Below, piece after piece: positions 41,013-50,800 of a DNA stretch of 64,000 nucleotides. The position numbers were made by a program, and so were the translations under genes. The DNA is taken from positions 62,001 through 126,000 of the forward strand of contig CALHAI010000003.1 in NCBI GenBank assembly GCA_937934295.1, written 5' to 3'. The notes under the pieces were generated by a model that saw nothing but the letters and a program-made list of their open reading frames with translations, did no database searches and had not been told where the DNA came from. Within the stretch, counting starts at the first letter, position 1. Every line of letters begins with the position of its first letter. The DNA is from an uncultured Blastocatellia bacterium. Lineage in GTDB: Bacteria; Acidobacteriota; Blastocatellia; HR10.

Positions 41013-41662
41013 GCGCGGATCGAGAGCCGATGTCCTCAACGGTGATGCTCGTGAGCGGAGCGAGCACGTGGAGTCGAAAATTGCCGCGCGCCTTTTATGA
41101 GCGGCCGACGGTGGAGGTCGCGCGGGAGCTGTTGGGGAAATATCTCATTCGTCACACCACCGAGGGGCCGATCATTGGGCGGATCGTCGAGACGGAGGCC
41201 TATGTTGGTTCAGAGGATCGCGCGTCGCATGCTTGGCGCGGGCTCACTCGGCGGACGGCCATCATGTTCGGGCCGCCGGGATACGCCTATGTCTACATGA
41301 TCTACGGCGTGCATCATTGCTTCAACATCGTGACGGAGCGGGAGGGGTATCCGGCAGCCGTGCTCATCCGCGCTTTGGAACCCATTGTGCCTGAGGGAGA
41401 ACGCACCCTGCTCATTCCCAATGGACCGGGCAAAGTCTGTCGGTACCTGATGGTGGATCGAACATTCAACGGCGCGGACCTGTGCGGATCGGTGCTCTAT
41501 GTGGAAGATCGAGGGGAGGAGATCGCTCCCGAGCACATCGCCTCGACACCGCGCATCGGTGTGGACTATGCGGGACCGTGGAGCGAGAAGCCTTGGCGCT
41601 TCTACATCCGCGGGAATCCATTCGTCTCCCGGCCGGGACGTTCCTCTTCGAGTCGGCGGTAG
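41009..41662 (+). CDS. DNA-3-methyladenine glycosylase (AAG/MPG family)
   Basis: A 217-residue base-excision repair enzyme that removes alkylated purines. The family core is clear: FYERPTVEVARELLGKYL, GRIVETEAYVGSEDRASHAW (catalytic Glu in ETEAY), MFGPPGYAYVYMIYGVHHCFNIVT, AAVLIRALEPI, NGPGKVCRYL and RIGVDYAG. Length matches bacterial Mpg/AAG proteins. Start ATG overlaps the upstream stop (ATGA), so translation is coupled to the PPC protein for no obvious functional reason. It converges on the moaX-like gene with 1 base between stops. Confidence 0.93.
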   Translation: MSADREPMSSTVMLVSGASTWSRKLPRAFYERPTVEVARELLGKYLIRHTTEGPIIGRIVETEAYVGSEDRASHAWRGLTRRTAIMFGPPGYAYVYMIYGVHHCFNIVTEREGYPAAVLIRALEPIVPEGERTLLIPNGPGKVCRYLMVDRTFNGADLCGSVLYVEDRGEEIAPEHIASTPRIGVDYAGPWSEKPWRFYIRGNPFVSRPGRSSSSRR

Positions 41663-41663
41663 T

Positions 41664-42359
41664 TCACTCCGATGGCCACTCCTCCGGCGACGGCCATTCC
41701 CCTTCTACCCAGACGCTTCCATCCTCGAAATGCTCTCGCTTCCAGATCGGGACGATCTTTTTCAGTCGGTTGATGGCGTATTGGCAGGCCTCGAAGGCGG
41801 GGCGTCGGTGAGCCGAGGTCACGACGATGACGACGCTCGACTCGCCGATCTCCAGCCGTCCGAGCCGATGCACGATACCGATGCGATCAATAGGCCAGCG
41901 ATCGCGAATCTCACGACCGATCTGCCGCAGCATGCGCAAGGCCATCTCTTCGTAGGCTTCGTATTCGAGATGACGGACGCGCCGGCCCGCCTTCTGCTCG
42001 CGGACGACGCCATCGAAGGTGACGACGGCACCGGCTGCCCCTCGAAGCAGCCGGTGAACGAGTGCCCGAGCGTCGATCGGTTCGCGTACCAGCTCGAAGA
42101 TATCCTCCTCCTGTCCTCCGCTGACCGGTGGCAGGAGCGCGAGGACATCTCCTGCGCGGAGCGGCGTCTCGGGCGTCGCGTACCGTTCGTTGACGGCGAT
42201 GAGGACGCGTCCCCGTAAGTCGCCAAGTGCTTGGAACCGTTGATACACCTCTTCGAGCGCTTGCGCAACAGTGGCCGGGGTGGGGAGCGACAGCTCGTAT
42301 TCGGCGGTGCCCGCCAGCTCACGGCATTGTGCGAAGAATCGGACTTTGATGTCGATCAT
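41664..42359 (-). CDS. moaX: MoaD-MoaE fusion (MoaX-type molybdopterin synthase)
   Basis: A 231-residue fusion of both molybdopterin-synthase subunits, which insert two sulfurs into cyclic pyranopterin. Residues 1-82 are MoaD, ubiquitin-like, ending LLPPVSGG; residues 83-231 are MoaE, with FDGVVREQKAGRRVRHLEYEA split around the active site, AHRRPAFEACQYAINRLK (catalytic Lys region) and PIWKREHF. MoaD must have a free C-terminal Gly-Gly to carry the thiocarboxylate, so cleavage after Gly82 is expected; the M. tuberculosis MoaX fusion is reported to be cut there. ATG 42359 follows AAGGAGG. It lies within 2 kb of one molybdoenzyme operon and 13 kb of another. Confidence 0.93.
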   Translation of the reverse strand: MIDIKVRFFAQCRELAGTAEYELSLPTPATVAQALEEVYQRFQALGDLRGRVLIAVNERYATPETPLRAGDVLALLPPVSGGQEEDIFELVREPIDARALVHRLLRGAAGAVVTFDGVVREQKAGRRVRHLEYEAYEEMALRMLRQIGREIRDRWPIDRIGIVHRLGRLEIGESSVVIVVTSAHRRPAFEACQYAINRLKKIVPIWKREHFEDGSVWVEGEWPSPEEWPSE

Positions 42360-42411
42360 CACGACCTCCTTTCGTCCGGCGAAGCCCGCGCTCGGGAATC
42401 GCGCGGGCGCT

Positions 42412-43107
42412 TCAGTGAACATGAGGAGGCGGCTTCCTTTGTCCATTGCGCTTCGCTTCCGCGTGAGTGCGCGCGCGATGTTCGGAATCCTCGACGAGCT
42501 TCTCCAGACGAGCAAGTAAGAGTTCGAGCCGGGCCCGCGTGGAGATCAATTCCAAGACCTGCCGTAGCTCTTCCGGCGGCTGCAGCACAGCCGCGGCGAT
42601 CGTGAACGAGAGCCGTTCGGCATCCTCCGGCAAGGCGACTGGTCGCTCCGGCAGATCGTGCAAAAGTTGCAGGGCGCGGAGGAAGCGGAAGAAGTGCGCC
42701 GCGACTTGAGCGACGAGCGCCGTCACGATCTCTCGCTCTTCGCCCTCGATGGGATCATCCTCGAAGAATTCGACCTCCGCGAGCAAGTAGGGGTCGTGAG
42801 AGAGATACCGGCCGATCCGATAGCGATGTGTGCCGACGATGAGGATGTTCGCGCGGCCGTCCACAAGCAGCTCTACGTGGAGGATGCGCGCCGCACAGCC
42901 GACGCTCTCCAAGTCGGGGACGACCAGTTGACCAACCTCGGCGTTCGAATGGTAGCTCAATCCGAAGAGGCGCTCGCCCTCCAGACAGTGCCGCAACATG
43001 AGCCGATATCGCGGCTCGAAGATGTGCAGCGGAAGCATCATCTCTGGGATCAGCACGACCGGAAGTGGAAAAATCGGCAATCGCGCATTGCCATCGGTCC
43101 TCCTCAT
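42412..43107 (-). CDS. Lon N-terminal (LAN/LONAN) domain protein
   Basis: A 231-residue protein consisting only of the Lon substrate-binding N-domain. Conserved segments are LPIFPLPVVLIPEMMLPLHIFEPRYR, the Gly-rich turn after ERLFGLS, GCAARILHVELLVDGRANIL and the FDRYRI-equivalent GTHRYRIGRYL. It lacks the AAA+ ATPase and protease domains, so it is a stand-alone LON-substrate-binding protein, not a protease. The C-terminal half is helical (AQVAAHFFRFLRALQLLHD; LISTRARLELLLARLEKLVE). Divergent from khpA; upstream of moaX on the same strand but 53 bases away. Confidence 0.85.
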   Translation of the reverse strand: MRRTDGNARLPIFPLPVVLIPEMMLPLHIFEPRYRLMLRHCLEGERLFGLSYHSNAEVGQLVVPDLESVGCAARILHVELLVDGRANILIVGTHRYRIGRYLSHDPYLLAEVEFFEDDPIEGEEREIVTALVAQVAAHFFRFLRALQLLHDLPERPVALPEDAERLSFTIAAAVLQPPEELRQVLELISTRARLELLLARLEKLVEDSEHRARTHAEAKRNGQRKPPPHVH

Positions 43108-43201
43108 CTCGCTGCTCTCCCTCCCCGCATCACTTCGCGCTAAAAGTGTAGCATCCGAAGGCGAGGGGATAAAGCCTCAGGCCTCCGGGCGCCGCGAGCT
43201 A

Positions 43202-43230
43202 TTGAATCCTTTGCGAAGAGCGTGTATGAT
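43202..43230 (+). promoter_or_regulatory. khpA promoter
   Basis: TTGAAT (43202-43207), 17-base spacer, TATGAT (43225-43230). Transcript start near 43237, within the divergent gap from the Lon-N gene. Confidence 0.55.
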
Positions 43231-43280
43231 AAATCCGCATTATCGGATGAGAAAATCGGTGTATGGACGGTCCGGGTGGT

Positions 43281-43514
43281 ATGAGGGAATTAGTTGAAGA
43301 GATCGTGAAAGCGATGGTGGATTATCCTGATCAGGTCCGCGTTCGGGAGGTCGCCGGAACGGGGACGATCGTCTATGAATTGCGCGTGGCGAAATCCGAT
43401 CTGGGGAAGGTCATTGGCAAGGGGGGGGAGAACGCCAAAGCGATTCGGACGATCCTCAGCGCAGCGGGGATGAAGCAGAAGAAGCGGGTGGGGCTGGAGA
43501 TCCTCGAAGACTGA
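43281..43514 (+). CDS. khpA: KH-domain RNA-binding protein KhpA
   Basis: A 77-residue single KH-domain protein that binds RNA and is implicated in cell division or cell-shape control. It has [19 protein letters not shown] at the start and the RNA-binding [17 protein letters not shown] loop with intact GXXG. I chose ATG 43281 because other KhpA proteins begin at this point; ATG 43263 is six codons earlier and possible. It stands alone, not beside the usual ribosomal-protein or rimM genes. Confidence 0.88.
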   Translation: MRELVEEIVKAMVDYPDQVRVREVAGTGTIVYELRVAKSDLGKVIGKGGENAKAIRTILSAAGMKQKKRVGLEILED

Positions 43515-43988
43515 GCGGGCGAGGACGAGATCGCGTTTCGGCGAACGCGCACCGTTCCGATTGTTTGTGAGGACCGAAATCCGGCGCGGGGATAGATCCG
43601 TGCCATTGGCGTGCTCCGGCTGGGAATCGGACCTCAGGTGGCGGTTGTGCCTCCCCTGACATCGCGCTTCATCACCGCGCAATGTACCCCTCCAACCTGT
43701 GGGGCCCGCGGTGTGGAAATGCAGGATCCGATTGATTGAGCCGTGATGAAGCCGTAGCCTTCTCCCCATCTTTGGGAAAAGGCGTGTGATCTTCGGGACA
43801 ATTCGCGATGGTCTTATCTTCCCCTTTCCTGCACGGCGCAAGGCGGGTAGGTGACCGCCCGTCTCCTGTGACGCGGACGGATTTCTTCACGTGGCGCAGT
43901 GGATCATCCCCCCAGGGGGGCGTGCCGTTCCGGCCAATCGCGCGCGGTTTTGAGGAATCATGGGGCTGAATTCTGGGAGAAGGATGTC
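43515..43988. other. Intergenic region without a recognisable gene
   Basis: Between khpA and the molybdenum hydroxylase operon I see no coding frame with a ribosome site. It holds the khpA hairpin, an imperfect dyad around 43759-43782 and a C6/G6 palindrome near 43911-43920. No riboswitch pattern was recognised. Confidence 0.5.
43532..43549. terminator. Weak terminator-like hairpin after khpA
   Basis: CGCGTT (43532-43537) pairs with AACGCG (43544-43549) over TCGGCG, 17 bases past the khpA stop. No T-run follows, so any termination would be Rho-dependent or inefficient. Confidence 0.25.
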
Positions 43989-44016
43989 TTGACAGGGGAA
44001 TCGAGCCAGATATAAT
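43989..44016 (+). promoter_or_regulatory. Promoter of the CoxSLM-type operon (consensus sigma-70)
   Basis: Exact TTGACA (43989-43994), 16-base spacer, exact TATAAT (44011-44016). Transcript start about 44023; GGGAGGTGAG precedes the GTG start at 44049. Confidence 0.8.
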
Positions 44017-44048
44017 GGTTGTCGAACTCTTCGTGCGGGAGGTGAGGT

Positions 44049-44546
44049 GTGGGGCGGACGATTGAGGTGACAATCAATGGGCTGCTTTACCGTCATGACG
44101 TGGAACCCCGGCTGTTGCTGGTTCATTATCTTCGAGATGTCATTGGGTTGACGGGGACGCACATCGGGTGTGAGACAAGCCTCTGCGGGGCCTGCACCGT
44201 TTTGTTCAACGGGGCAGCGGTGAAATCCTGCACCCTCTTCGCCGTGCAAGCGGATGGGGCGGAGATCACGACCATCGAAGGACTGGCCGAGAACGGGCAG
44301 TTGCACCCAATTCAGGAAGGATTTTGGATGAAGCATGGGCTGCAATGCGGTTATTGCACGCCGGGGATGATTCTAGCGGCTCATCAACTGCTCTCGCGTT
44401 CCCCCGATCCAAGCGAGGAAGAGATTCGACGGGGGATTGAAGGGAATCTCTGTCGCTGCACGGGGTATCAGCACATCATCGAGGCCATTCGGTATGCGGC
44501 AGAGAAGATCCGGGTAACGCGAGAGGGAGGAGCTCGCTCGAAGTGA
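44049..44546 (+). CDS. Molybdenum hydroxylase small [2Fe-2S] subunit (CoxS/CutS type)
   Basis: A 165-residue electron-transfer subunit with two [2Fe-2S] centres. The plant-type centre has [16 protein letters not shown] with the fourth Cys in KSCTL; the helical C-terminal centre has [10 protein letters not shown] and NLCRCTGYQ. It passes electrons from the molybdenum site to the FAD subunit. GTG start at 44049 (ATT-rich alternatives absent) after GGGAGGTGAG. The stop overlaps the start of the large subunit by 4 bases (GTGA). Members of the xanthine dehydrogenase/CO dehydrogenase family share it, so substrate depends on the large subunit. Confidence 0.95.
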   Translation: MGRTIEVTINGLLYRHDVEPRLLLVHYLRDVIGLTGTHIGCETSLCGACTVLFNGAAVKSCTLFAVQADGAEITTIEGLAENGQLHPIQEGFWMKHGLQCGYCTPGMILAAHQLLSRSPDPSEEEIRRGIEGNLCRCTGYQHIIEAIRYAAEKIRVTREGGARSK

Positions 44547-46897
44547 ACGAGCAGGCCGTGGAGGAGGGGATGACGATGGGGAAGAAGTTTGTGGGTGAAC
44601 CCATTCCGCGGGTGGAGGATCACCGGTTGATCACCGGGCGGTCGCAGTATGTGGATGACATCGTGCGGCCGCGGATGGTCTATGCGGCGATTCTGCGTAG
44701 CATCTACGCTCATGCGCGCCTGAAGGCCGTGAATGTGGAGAAAGCGCGGCAGGCGCCTGGGGTGATCGCCGTTTTCACGGGGGCGGATGTGCGAGAGGCC
44801 ATCGGTCCGGTTCCCGTGGCGAGCCGACTGCCGGATTTGAAGATTCCCAAGCATCCGGTGCTGGCGTTGGAGAAGGTGCATTACGTGGGGGAGCCGATCG
44901 CCGTCGTCGTGGCGGGAGATCGGTATCTGGCGCGCGATGCCGTAGACATGATCGAGGTGGAATACGAGCCGCTCGAAGCCGTTGTGGACCCGGAGCGGGC
45001 TATTGCCGAAGGCGCGCCAATCGTTCACGAGGAGTTCGGGACGAACGTCGCCTTCGTGTGGCGGTTGAGCGGGGGGGACATCGAGCGGGCCTTTCGCGAA
45101 GCCGACGTAGTCGTCTCGCAGCGGATGGTGAATCAGCGGCTCATTCCCGTCGCGATGGAGCCTCGTGGGGTCGTGGCCGAGTATCTCCCGGGCGAGGGAC
45201 AGCTCACCGTCTGGACCTCGACGCAAATCCCACATCTTTTGCGCACGCAGTTGGCGACCATGTTGGGGCTGGCTGAGAATCGGCTGCGGGTGATCGCCCC
45301 CGAGGTGGGTGGGGGATTTGGGAGCAAGCTGAATGTTTATGCAGAAGAGGCGCTCGTGGGGTATCTGGCCATGCGGCTCGGTCGTCCGGTCAAATGGATC
45401 GAGACGCGACGGGAGAATTTCCTCTCGACGACTCATGGGCGCGGGCAGATCGCTGAGGTCGAGGCGGCCGTCAAGCGAGATGGGACGGTCCTGGGCTTGC
45501 GATACAAGATCATTCAAGATCTCGGTGCGTATCATCAACTGCTGACGCCGGCGATTCCGACATTGACGGGACTGATGGCAACGGGGCCGTACAAAATCCC
45601 CAACCTGCATGTTCAGATCGTCGGTGCCTTCACGAACAAAATGGCCACGGATGCCTATCGCGGGGCGGGGCGACCCGAAGCCACCTACTGGCTCGAGCGC
45701 ATGATGGATCGGATCGCGGGGGAATTGGGATTGGATCCGGTCCAAGTGCGCATGCGGAACTTTCCGCAGCCCGAGGAGTTCCCCTTTCCGACGGCCAGCG
45801 GGTTGGCCTACGATAGCGGCAATTATCACCAAGCGCTGCGGCGCGCCATGGAGCTGGTTGGCTATGAGAAGCTCCGGCAGGAGCAGCAGCAGCTTCGACA
45901 GCAAGGCCGATATCTGGGTATTGGGATCTCGACGTATGTCGAGATTTGCGCGCTGGGGCCTTCGCCAGCACTTCCGGCCGGGGGGTGGGAGAGCGCGACG
46001 GTGCGCGTTGAGCCGACAGGGAAGGTCACCGTTTTGACCGGCGCCTCGCCTCATGGGCAAGGGCAGGAGACCGCATTCGCGCAGATCGTGGCCGATGAAT
46101 TGGGCGTTGAGCTGGCGGACGTTCGCGTCATTCACGGCGACACAGCTATCGTGCAGTATGGCATTGGGACATTCGGCAGTCGAGCGACGGCTGTCGGAGG
46201 GACGGCCGTCTATGGCGCGTTGCAGAAGGTGAAGGAGAAGGCGACGCACCTGGCCGCGCATCTCTTGGGTGAAGAGAACGTGGCCAATGTGGCGTTTGAG
46301 GACGGACACTTCTTCCTCAAGGACAATCCGGAGCGTCGCATGACATTTCATGAGGTGGCTCTGGCGGCCTATCTGGCGAAGAACTTGCCGCCAGGGGTAG
46401 AGCCGGGGCTTGAGGCGACGTACTTCTTCGAACCGAGCAACTTCACGTTCCCCTTTGGCGCGCATATCGCCGTCGTGGAAGTGGACCCGGAGACGGGAGA
46501 CGTGCAGTTTCGACGCTATGTGGCCGTGGACGATTGTGGGCGCGTCCTCAATCCCTTGCTCGTGGATGGGCAAGTGCATGGGGGGATCGTTCAGTCGCTT
46601 GGGCAAGCGCTGCTGGAAGAGGCCGTGTATGATGAGAGTGGGCAGTTAGTGACGGGCGAGCTAACTGAGTATGCGATCCCGAAGGCGACGGATGTCCCGT
46701 GGTTGGAGACGGATCGAACGGAGACGCCTTCGCCCGTGAATCCGCTTGGCATCAAAGGTGTCGGCGAGGCGGGGACGATCGCCGCGACGCCAGCGATCGT
46801 CAACGCTGTCCTGGATGCGTTGGCGCCGTTCGGCGTTCAGCATCTGGATATGCCGCTGCGGCCCGAGAAGATCTGGCGGGCGATCCGTGGGGCATGA
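44543..46897 (+). CDS. Molybdenum hydroxylase large subunit (form II CO dehydrogenase-like)
   Basis: A 784-residue molybdopterin-cytosine-dinucleotide subunit. Motifs are [50 protein letters not shown], the active-site loop [14 protein letters not shown], the Mo-proximal [30 protein letters not shown] and [18 protein letters not shown] with the catalytic Glu. True form I CO dehydrogenase carries AYxCSFR with a catalytic Cys; here it is AYRGAGR, so CO oxidation is unlikely and an aldehyde or N-heterocycle is as probable. Start is GTG 44543 by overlap, but ATG 44570 has GGAGGAGGGG directly before it and may be real. Confidence 0.92.
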   Translation: MNEQAVEEGMTMGKKFVGEPIPRVEDHRLITGRSQYVDDIVRPRMVYAAILRSIYAHARLKAVNVEKARQAPGVIAVFTGADVREAIGPVPVASRLPDLKIPKHPVLALEKVHYVGEPIAVVVAGDRYLARDAVDMIEVEYEPLEAVVDPERAIAEGAPIVHEEFGTNVAFVWRLSGGDIERAFREADVVVSQRMVNQRLIPVAMEPRGVVAEYLPGEGQLTVWTSTQIPHLLRTQLATMLGLAENRLRVIAPEVGGGFGSKLNVYAEEALVGYLAMRLGRPVKWIETRRENFLSTTHGRGQIAEVEAAVKRDGTVLGLRYKIIQDLGAYHQLLTPAIPTLTGLMATGPYKIPNLHVQIVGAFTNKMATDAYRGAGRPEATYWLERMMDRIAGELGLDPVQVRMRNFPQPEEFPFPTASGLAYDSGNYHQALRRAMELVGYEKLRQEQQQLRQQGRYLGIGISTYVEICALGPSPALPAGGWESATVRVEPTGKVTVLTGASPHGQGQETAFAQIVADELGVELADVRVIHGDTAIVQYGIGTFGSRATAVGGTAVYGALQKVKEKATHLAAHLLGEENVANVAFEDGHFFLKDNPERRMTFHEVALAAYLAKNLPPGVEPGLEATYFFEPSNFTFPFGAHIAVVEVDPETGDVQFRRYVAVDDCGRVLNPLLVDGQVHGGIVQSLGQALLEEAVYDESGQLVTGELTEYAIPKATDVPWLETDRTETPSPVNPLGIKGVGEAGTIAATPAIVNAVLDALAPFGVQHLDMPLRPEKIWRAIRGA

Positions 46898-46912
46898 AGA
46901 GGGAGAGGGCTT

Positions 46913-47776
46913 ATGATCCCAACGGCATTCGAGTATTTTCGACCGGCGAATCTCTCTGAAGCGCTCGCACTTCTGGAGCAGTACAAGGACGAGGCGAAGC
47001 TTCTAGCTGGCGGACATAGTCTGATCCCCCTGATGAAGCTCCGCTTGGCGCAGCCGCAATACGTCATTGATCTCGGTGGCGTGAAGGAACTTTCGTACAT
47101 TCGAGAGTCTGGGGAGCATCTGCTCATCGGCGCGATGACCCGGCATGTGGATGTGGAGACATCAGAGATGCTTCGGCAGCGGTGCCCCCTCTTAGCGGAG
47201 ACGGCGCATCGGATTGGGGATGTGCAGGTGCGGAACATGGGGACGATCGGAGGGAGTCTGGCGCATGCCGATCCGGCGGCTGATTATCCGGCGGCCATTT
47301 TGGCGTTGGGCGCCGAGCTGCGTGCGGTGAGCACAAAAGGGGAACGGTGGATTCGCGCCGAAGATTTCTTCGTGGATATGCTGACGACAGCGCTTCAACC
47401 GGGAGAGATCCTGGTGGAGGTGAAGGTGCCGGCGCTCGGGCCACGCACGGGGACGGCGTATGTGAAAGTGGCGCAGAAAGCTTCGGGGTTCGCTCTGTGC
47501 GGTGTGGCCGTTGTGCTCGCCGTGGATCCGAACGGCGTATGTCAGGATGTCGCCGTTGGGATCACGGGCATCGCGCCGAAAGCCTATCGCGCGCGGGCCG
47601 TTGAGGAGGCGCTTCGGGGACGAGCCTTGGACGCCTCCGTGATCGCGAACGCTTCCGCGAAAGCCACCGAGGGTATTGATCCGCTTGAAGACTTGCACGC
47701 TTCGGCGGAATATCGCGCGCATTTGGCGCGCGTCTGGTGCCGACGAGCGATCGAACAAGCGCGCGAGAGCGTTTGA
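46913..47776 (+). CDS. Molybdenum hydroxylase FAD-binding medium subunit (CoxM type)
   Basis: A 287-residue flavoprotein linking the enzyme to an acceptor, quinone or NAD. FAD contacts are the AGGHSLIPLMKLRLA loop (residues about 32-46) and TIGGSLAHADPAADYPA (about 111-127); the C-terminal domain has KASGFALCGVAVVLAV and VGITGIAPKAYRA. Starts 15 bases after the large subunit with AGAGGGAGAGGG upstream. Last gene of the SLM operon, closed by a strong terminator. No coxDEFG or xdhC-type insertion chaperone genes follow in the window. Confidence 0.94.
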   Translation: MIPTAFEYFRPANLSEALALLEQYKDEAKLLAGGHSLIPLMKLRLAQPQYVIDLGGVKELSYIRESGEHLLIGAMTRHVDVETSEMLRQRCPLLAETAHRIGDVQVRNMGTIGGSLAHADPAADYPAAILALGAELRAVSTKGERWIRAEDFFVDMLTTALQPGEILVEVKVPALGPRTGTAYVKVAQKASGFALCGVAVVLAVDPNGVCQDVAVGITGIAPKAYRARAVEEALRGRALDASVIANASAKATEGIDPLEDLHASAEYRAHLARVWCRRAIEQARESV

Positions 47777-47794
47777 GAGGGAACATGGCAAAAG

Positions 47795-47822
47795 AGAGGG
47801 GGCGGCCCCGCCCCCTCTTTTC
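47795..47822. terminator. Bidirectional intrinsic terminator
   Basis: AGAGGGGGCG (47795-47804) pairs with CGCCCCCTCT (47809-47818) over GCCC and is followed by TTTT on the plus strand and by CTCTTTTGCC on the minus strand. It sits between the converging CoxM-type gene and the TonB receptor gene, serving both. Confidence 0.85.
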
Positions 47823-47861
47823 GTATGCGGTTCGGCTCACGATGCCGAGCCTCAACGGGTT

Positions 47862-50800
47862 TCAGAAGTTATACCGCACAGTGAAGATCATGCTGCGGCC
47901 GCCGGGCGTGGCTCCGGTCAGCCCCAGATGTGACCAGCCGAGGTTCAGATCCGGTTGTGTCGGCCCCAGCAGCGTTGTCTCCGACAGGAAGTTGGGCGGC
48001 GGATAGATGAACTGGCGATGGTTGAAGATGTTGAAGACTTCCCACCGGATCTGCAGGTTATGGCTCTCGGCAATTCGAATCTCCTTCACCAGCGCCATGT
48101 CGAAGTTGTTCACGCCCTCGGTTCGGAAGCGGTTTCGCCCGGCGTTTCCCACGATCCCCGAGTTCGTCCCGGGAACGACCCAGTAAGCGTTCGGATTGAG
48201 CGGGCGGCCATCTGCTCCGACGCCCGTGACGAAGCGGGGATCTCCGCCCGGATTGATCGAGACGCGCTGCGAGAAGGCGATCGTCGTGATCTGCCCGGGC
48301 AGAATGCCAAGCGCGTTGTTGTTATTGAAGACCGAGTATGGCGTCCCCGATTGGAACGTGGTGATTCCGGAGAGTCGCCATCCCGAGAGCGTTTGCCGCA
48401 GGAATCCGCTCTCGCCCTTGTATCCGGGGATATCCCACACGTAGTTGATCACGAACCGGTGCGGGCGATCGTAGATCGAGCGACCCCGATCCAACCGCGC
48501 GTTGATGGGGTTAGCCGGTAGCGTCTGGGCGAGCCAAGCGCCCAGGATGTCATCGCTCGTGCTGATGTAGCTGGAGTAGGTGTAGGCGGCGCCGAACTGC
48601 AATCTGCGACTCAGGCGCTTATCCACGGAGACTTGCAGTGAGTTGTACCAGGATTGTGCGTGCCCATCTCCAACTAGGATAGAGCCGCGCGCCGGATCGC
48701 GCAGATACACGGGCTGTCCGCCGCGCGTCGTCAATTGCAGGAAGGGCAGGATGCTCTGATACACGGACGGATTGCGATCCACAGCCGCCTTGAAGAAACC
48801 GATGTTGGTCTCGTACTCGCGGATCAGCTTCAACGCGCGCGTGCCGACGTAGCCGATACTGAGGGCGTAGTCGCCGAGGAACTGCCGCTGTAGCGTCAGG
48901 CTGTACTGGTTCGTGTAGGGTTGGCTGACGCGCTTATTGAGGGAGAAGTACCGATAGGGCAGCAGGTCCGGATTCCCGCCCAGGCGCACGAAGTCCTGAG
49001 GCGTCGGCGGCGAGGGCCAGTTACTGCGCAGGAAGAGGCGTTGACCGGAGATTGGTCCGAGGGCCACTTGCACGCCACGCGGATAGTTCCGCGAGGTGTT
49101 GAGCAGGACGTTCTGGAAGATCTGATCGTAGGTGAGCGAGTATCCGCCGCGGATCACGAGCTTGTCGCCACCGGTGAGCCAGCCCCAGAACCCTGTCCGC
49201 TCAGTCTTCGGATTCCAGGCGAATCCAAAGCGGGGGCCCCAGTTGTTGATGTCCGGCTTCGCGTTCGAGAAGTAGTTGAAGGGTGTCCCCGTGTATTCGT
49301 AGCGGAGGCCCAGGTTGAGGGTCAGGTTCGGCGTGAGACGGAGATCATCCTGAAGGAACGCGCCCAGTTCGGTCAACCGGCTGGGGACATAGGCTTCGCC
49401 GGCATATTGGTTGAACGTCGCATTCTCGTCGCGCAGGAACGCGCGCAGGTTCGGATACGTCACTTGCCCGTCCACGATCGGCGCGAAGAAGGAGTTCAGC
49501 TGCACGCGGCGAATGTCCACGCCTGCTCGCAGCGAATGGCGCCCGAACGTGAGCGTGTACTTGTTCGCGTATTGATAGATGTTGTCGGTGCGGAACTGCG
49601 GGAAATTGATGTTCCCGAGGTTGAAGGCGCCTCCGACTCCACCGATGGAGAACGCGCCGAAGCGGCGCACCGTCTCGCCCAAGGGGAAGGTGATGGCCCG
49701 GCGATTATAGGCGAAGCGGAATTCGTTCACCGCGCGCGGAGAGAAGACGTGCGTGTGAACGAGCGTCAGGCTCTGGTTCCGCACCGCCGTGCCGATCTCC
49801 TGTCCGCGCAGCGAGGCCGGTGTCCCCGGATCGTCGCTATCATCGAAGAGGTAGCGGCCGAAGACCTGATCCTTCTCGCCGAGGCGATGATCCAGCCGTG
49901 CCAGAAACCGATGGAAGTTCGTCTCATACTTGAGCGTCTCGACCGCTCCACGATTGAAGCGAGCGAAGGGGATCAAAAGCGGTGATTGTCCGGGCGCCGC
50001 CACGTTGACGTTGAATCGCGTGGAGAAATCATTGGCCACGGGGAACGTGTTCGCGAGGAAGTCGATGGCCTCCGGTCTGAACCCTTGAGCCGCCGCGTTC
50101 GCCCGAATCACGTCCAATCCTTCGCGGGTGATCGCATTGCGCGCCGCCGATCCGATCGTGCTCCGGAAGAGATCAAAGTCGTAGGAGCCGAAGAAGAAGG
50201 TCTTCTCTCGAAGGATCGGCCCGCCGATGGTGAAGCCTCCGAGGTTATCCACAGTCGGATTCTTCGCCGAGCGCAGCGCTTGATGCTTGGGCAGGCCTTG
50301 CTGTAAGGCTCCTCGATACACGCGCTCCTGCTGCAGCGTCAGGGCGTTTAACCCATTGCCCGCCCACGTCCAATGCAACGTCCCGTGATACTCGTTCGTC
50401 CCCGACTTCGTGATGACATTGACGACGGCTCCGGAATTGCGCCCCTGCTCGGCATTGAAGTTGTTCGTCACGATTTGGAATTCGGCGATAGCCTCGGGAG
50501 GGACAGTCTGGCGCGGGATCGAGAGCGAATCGTCGTTGTTGTTGGATCCATCCAGATTGAAGTTGTTCGAGCGAGAGCGGCCGCCGCTTGTGGCGAAGCC
50601 GGAGCCCGGCATGCCTGGGACATTAGGCACCGTCCCCGGCACTAAGAGGGCCAGACCCGTCAGCGTATTGCGCCCCGGCAGCTCGAAGACCTGCCGACTC
50701 TGAATGGATTTCGCCACTCGCGCTTCCGTACGTTCGAGCAACTCGGCCGCCGTCGCCGTCACCTCTACGACTTCCGCGATCTCTCCCACTTGAAGTTGGA

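Noticed and set aside
44468-46606. 712-codon open frame opposite the molybdenum hydroxylase large subunit
   Set aside because: No ribosome site or family motif; produced by GC-rich third codon positions of the real gene.
44543-46897. True (form I) CO dehydrogenase large subunit
   Set aside because: The active-site loop is AYRGAGR and lacks the catalytic Cys of AYxCSFR.
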